Source: Cyanobacteria bacterium UBA9579 | Lineage (GTDB): Bacteria; Cyanobacteriota; Vampirovibrionia; Gastranaerophilales; UBA9579 | Length of the DNA: 23,248 nucleotides | Assembly: GCA_003499585.1 (NCBI GenBank) | Contig: DNSU01000212.1 | Span: forward strand, 3,511 to 26,758 | Direction of reading: 5' to 3' | Part shown: one piece after another, positions 21,379 through 23,248 of the stretch | How the letters are laid out: the number at the start of each line of letters is the position of its first letter | How positions within the stretch are numbered: the first letter of the stretch is position 1 | Made by a program: the position numbers and the translations under genes | Notes under the pieces: model-generated | The model's database searches: none | Told to the model about the DNA's origin: nothing | The model's input: only the letters and a program-made list of their open reading frames with translations

Positions 21379-23079
21379 TTAAATTTTAGATATTTCCCTC
21401 TCAATCGGCATTTCTTGATGCAGACTCTCAGCTTTAGACTCTTCCTGCTGATGAGTTATTTTTTGATCGATATATAATTGAGCTTTCTTTATTGCATCTA
21501 ATTTGCTGTAAAATATATTTTCTCTGCTTATTAATTTTAGTACTCCTAATTTTAATAAATTGATAGTAATGTTTTTATTATTAACAATCAGCATAACAGT
21601 AATACCATTATCTTTCATACGTACAATAATGTTTTCAAGGGCAAAAATTGCTGAAATATCCATATTCGTAATAGACTTACAATTTAAGATTAAATATTGA
21701 GTACCAAGCAAATCATCAACTCTGGTTAAAATTCGTGAGCAGGACCCAAAGAAGAATACACCTTCTATATCAACCACTCTTATTTTGAACGCCGAACGAT
21801 TTTCGATAGAATGCTCTGATCTTGATGTTTCCTTGTCATCTACTTCCTCGATGGTCACATTAGTTTGATTAGCAATATTTACAGCAAATAGAAGGGAAGA
21901 TAATACAATTCCGGCTCCAACAGCAAATATCAAGTCACCAAATACCGTAATTGCAAATACAAGCATCATCACCCACAAATCATGCTGTGGTGCATCTCTT
22001 AGCACTTTAATAAACTTATAATCTATAATATCAAAACCTACTTTGATCAATATCCCTGCAAGAACAGCCATAGGAATTAATTCCGCCAAAGGGGCAAGAC
22101 CTAAAAGTATTGTTATAAGAAATATAGAATGGATCACACCTGATAATTTAGTTTTACCACCTGATTTAATATTTATAACAGTTCTCATTGTGGCTCCAGC
22201 GCCAGCCAAACCACCAAATATTCCTGCAATTGCATTACCAATACCCTGTCCAATTAATTCTTTATTCGAATCATGTCTTTCTTTAGTTAGCGAATCAGAG
22301 ACCAATGATGTTAACAAAGAATCAATCGATCCTAATACAGCAATGGTTATTGCTATTGGAATAATTTCTGCCAATTCTTTAATAGAAACAAATGTTAAAT
22401 TTATATTAGGGATAGTTGTTGGTATTTCACCAATTGTCTTTATATTTAACCCTAATATGACACTTATAAAGGTAACTGATACAAGTGCGATTAATGCAGG
22501 CGGAACTATCAGCCTTATTCTAGCCGGAGTAAAAAACACTATAAATAGTGTTAATAGTCCTATTAATAAACTCTGGAATTCAACCGAGTGAAGTGACTGT
22601 CCTAAATTAAGTATAGTTTTTATTGGCGTACCTTGAACATCAAAGCCCAGCAGAGGATTTATTTGCAGCATTATAATAATAACACCAATTCCACTCATAA
22701 AACCAGAAATAACAGGATATGGAACATACTTTATAAGCTTACCGACACTGCTTATACCTAAAATTATTTGAAAAATACCTGCAAGGAAGATCGTTAAAAA
22801 TATTAATTTAATATTCCCTGGATTTGTTGCCACTATAGCGGCAACAACAACAGTTATAGGGCCAGTTGGTCCTGATATTTGAGGCTTGGTTCCACCAAAC
22901 ATAGCAGCAAATAAGCCTACAATAATTGCTCCATATAGTCCTGCTGCTGCACCAACTCCGCTGGCTACACCAAAAGCTAATGCAAGCGGTAGAGCTATAA
23001 CACCTGCCGTTACACCACCAAACAGATCACCTTTTAAATTTATAAATATTTTTTTACTACTCTCCAACACTTTTTGCAT
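21379..23079 (-). CDS. SulP-family anion transporter with a STAS domain
   Basis: The 566-aa protein has the SulP (SLC26) architecture. A membrane domain of about residues 20-410 shows DLFGGVTAGVIALPLALAFG, GLYGAIIVGLFAAMFGGT, the QISGPTGPITVVVA segment and ATMRTVINIKSGGKTKLSG. A cytoplasmic STAS domain (about 440-545: IRVVDIEGVFFFGSCSRI, YLILNCKSITNMDISAIFALE) follows, then a charged tail. SulP members carry sulfate, bicarbonate (BicA in cyanobacteria), molybdate or dicarboxylates. The short loops and overall form suit the prokaryotic BicA-like branch, but the substrate cannot be decided here, and no sulfate-assimilation or carbonic-anhydrase gene is nearby. A weak GAGAG lies before the ATG. 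It is monocistronic, and no convincing terminator is seen in 21323-21378. Confidence 0.92.
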   Translation of the reverse strand: MQKVLESSKKIFINLKGDLFGGVTAGVIALPLALAFGVASGVGAAAGLYGAIIVGLFAAMFGGTKPQISGPTGPITVVVAAIVATNPGNIKLIFLTIFLAGIFQIILGISSVGKLIKYVPYPVISGFMSGIGVIIIMLQINPLLGFDVQGTPIKTILNLGQSLHSVEFQSLLIGLLTLFIVFFTPARIRLIVPPALIALVSVTFISVILGLNIKTIGEIPTTIPNINLTFVSIKELAEIIPIAITIAVLGSIDSLLTSLVSDSLTKERHDSNKELIGQGIGNAIAGIFGGLAGAGATMRTVINIKSGGKTKLSGVIHSIFLITILLGLAPLAELIPMAVLAGILIKVGFDIIDYKFIKVLRDAPQHDLWVMMLVFAITVFGDLIFAVGAGIVLSSLLFAVNIANQTNVTIEEVDDKETSRSEHSIENRSAFKIRVVDIEGVFFFGSCSRILTRVDDLLGTQYLILNCKSITNMDISAIFALENIIVRMKDNGITVMLIVNNKNITINLLKLGVLKLISRENIFYSKLDAIKKAQLYIDQKITHQQEESKAESLHQEMPIEREISKI

Positions 23080-23174
23080 AAATAATCTCTCAAAATAAAG
23101 TTATACTTAACATACTATTAATATGAATAGATAAAAATTTCAAGGAATACTTAGAAGCTGTCTTGTTAAAGTTG

Positions 23175-23230
23175 GTGACAAAGTCACTCTTTTAAGTCAT
23201 CGATCTTGATATTAAAACTATGATTATTGA
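23175..23230 (+). promoter_or_regulatory. diverged leader element, copy 3 (right edge)
   Basis: GTGAC-AAA-GTCAC (23175-23187) has the same 5-bp, 3-nt-loop geometry as copies 1 and 2, with one G-C pair replaced by A-T on both sides. The tail TCTTTTAAGTCATCGATCTTG parallels the TCTTCAGATTATCGATCATT tail of copy 1. TCGAT (23200-23204) can pair with ATTGA (23226-23230). The window ends before the gene it should precede. The rest of 23080-23174 is AT-rich and shows no gene. Confidence 0.35.
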
Positions 23231-23248
23231 GTTTAATGGTGCAGCTTT

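Noticed and set aside
22043..22591. 182-aa plus-strand ORF inside the SulP gene
   Set aside because: It is the antisense shadow of transmembrane helices; the opposite strand has clear SulP motifs.
1..23248. CRISPR array, insertion sequence, prophage or integron
   Set aside because: I see no regularly spaced repeats, transposase, integrase or phage genes; base composition and gene style are uniform across the window.

Overview
This is a low-GC (roughly one-third G+C), gene-dense chromosomal window. Shine-Dalgarno sites are clear, Sec signal peptides are of Gram-negative style, and the gene content is mostly housekeeping and metabolic. I see no tRNA, rRNA, CRISPR array, insertion sequence, phage gene or plasmid gene. 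The gene mix, the codon bias and a small MGL-SQARLL-type protein make me think of a non-photosynthetic relative of Cyanobacteria (Vampirovibrionia/Melainabacteria, for example gut Gastranaerophilales). That placement is inference from memory and was not tested.

Layout. 1-660: two small unrecognised ORFs; the first has its own sigma70-like promoter and terminator. 684-3242 (-): nadB-nadC, de novo NAD synthesis, with a clean promoter that also fixes the nadB start. 3335-5358 (+): trpE, 4-nt coupled to a short exported protein of unknown function. 5552-7397 (+): proS, then a 33-codon ORF. 7414-11788 (-): a cluster of an HspR/MerR-like regulator, a 1012-aa protein with four GAF domains and a winged-helix-like C-terminal region, and a membrane-anchored Hsp20-like protein. 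12038-14539: a divergent pair, one exported unknown (-) and one membrane-anchored TPR protein (+). 14637-17647 (-): rpsP with a long acidic tail, preceded by a tight three-gene unit of a cysteine hydrolase, a thioredoxin-reductase-like flavoprotein lacking the CxxC, and an RlmN-like radical SAM protein. 17790-18539: two convergent 95-aa proteins with back-to-back terminators. 18845-21322 (+): an exported protein, cinA, and a small three-helix PQ-loop-like membrane protein. 21379-23079 (-): a SulP-type anion transporter with a STAS domain.

Themes. Three genes touch NAD: nadB and nadC (quinolinate route) and cinA (NMN deamidase/pyrophosphatase family). The HspR-like / GAF / Hsp20-like neighbours read as a stress-sensing cluster. 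The strongest candidates for something undescribed are (1) a repeated 5'-leader element, a short hairpin plus a conserved tail, placed 82-86 nt before the start codons of trpE and cinA with a diverged third copy at the right edge, including one compensated base-pair change; and (2) the radical SAM / flavoprotein / hydrolase operon, whose enzymes lack residues that define their best-known relatives.
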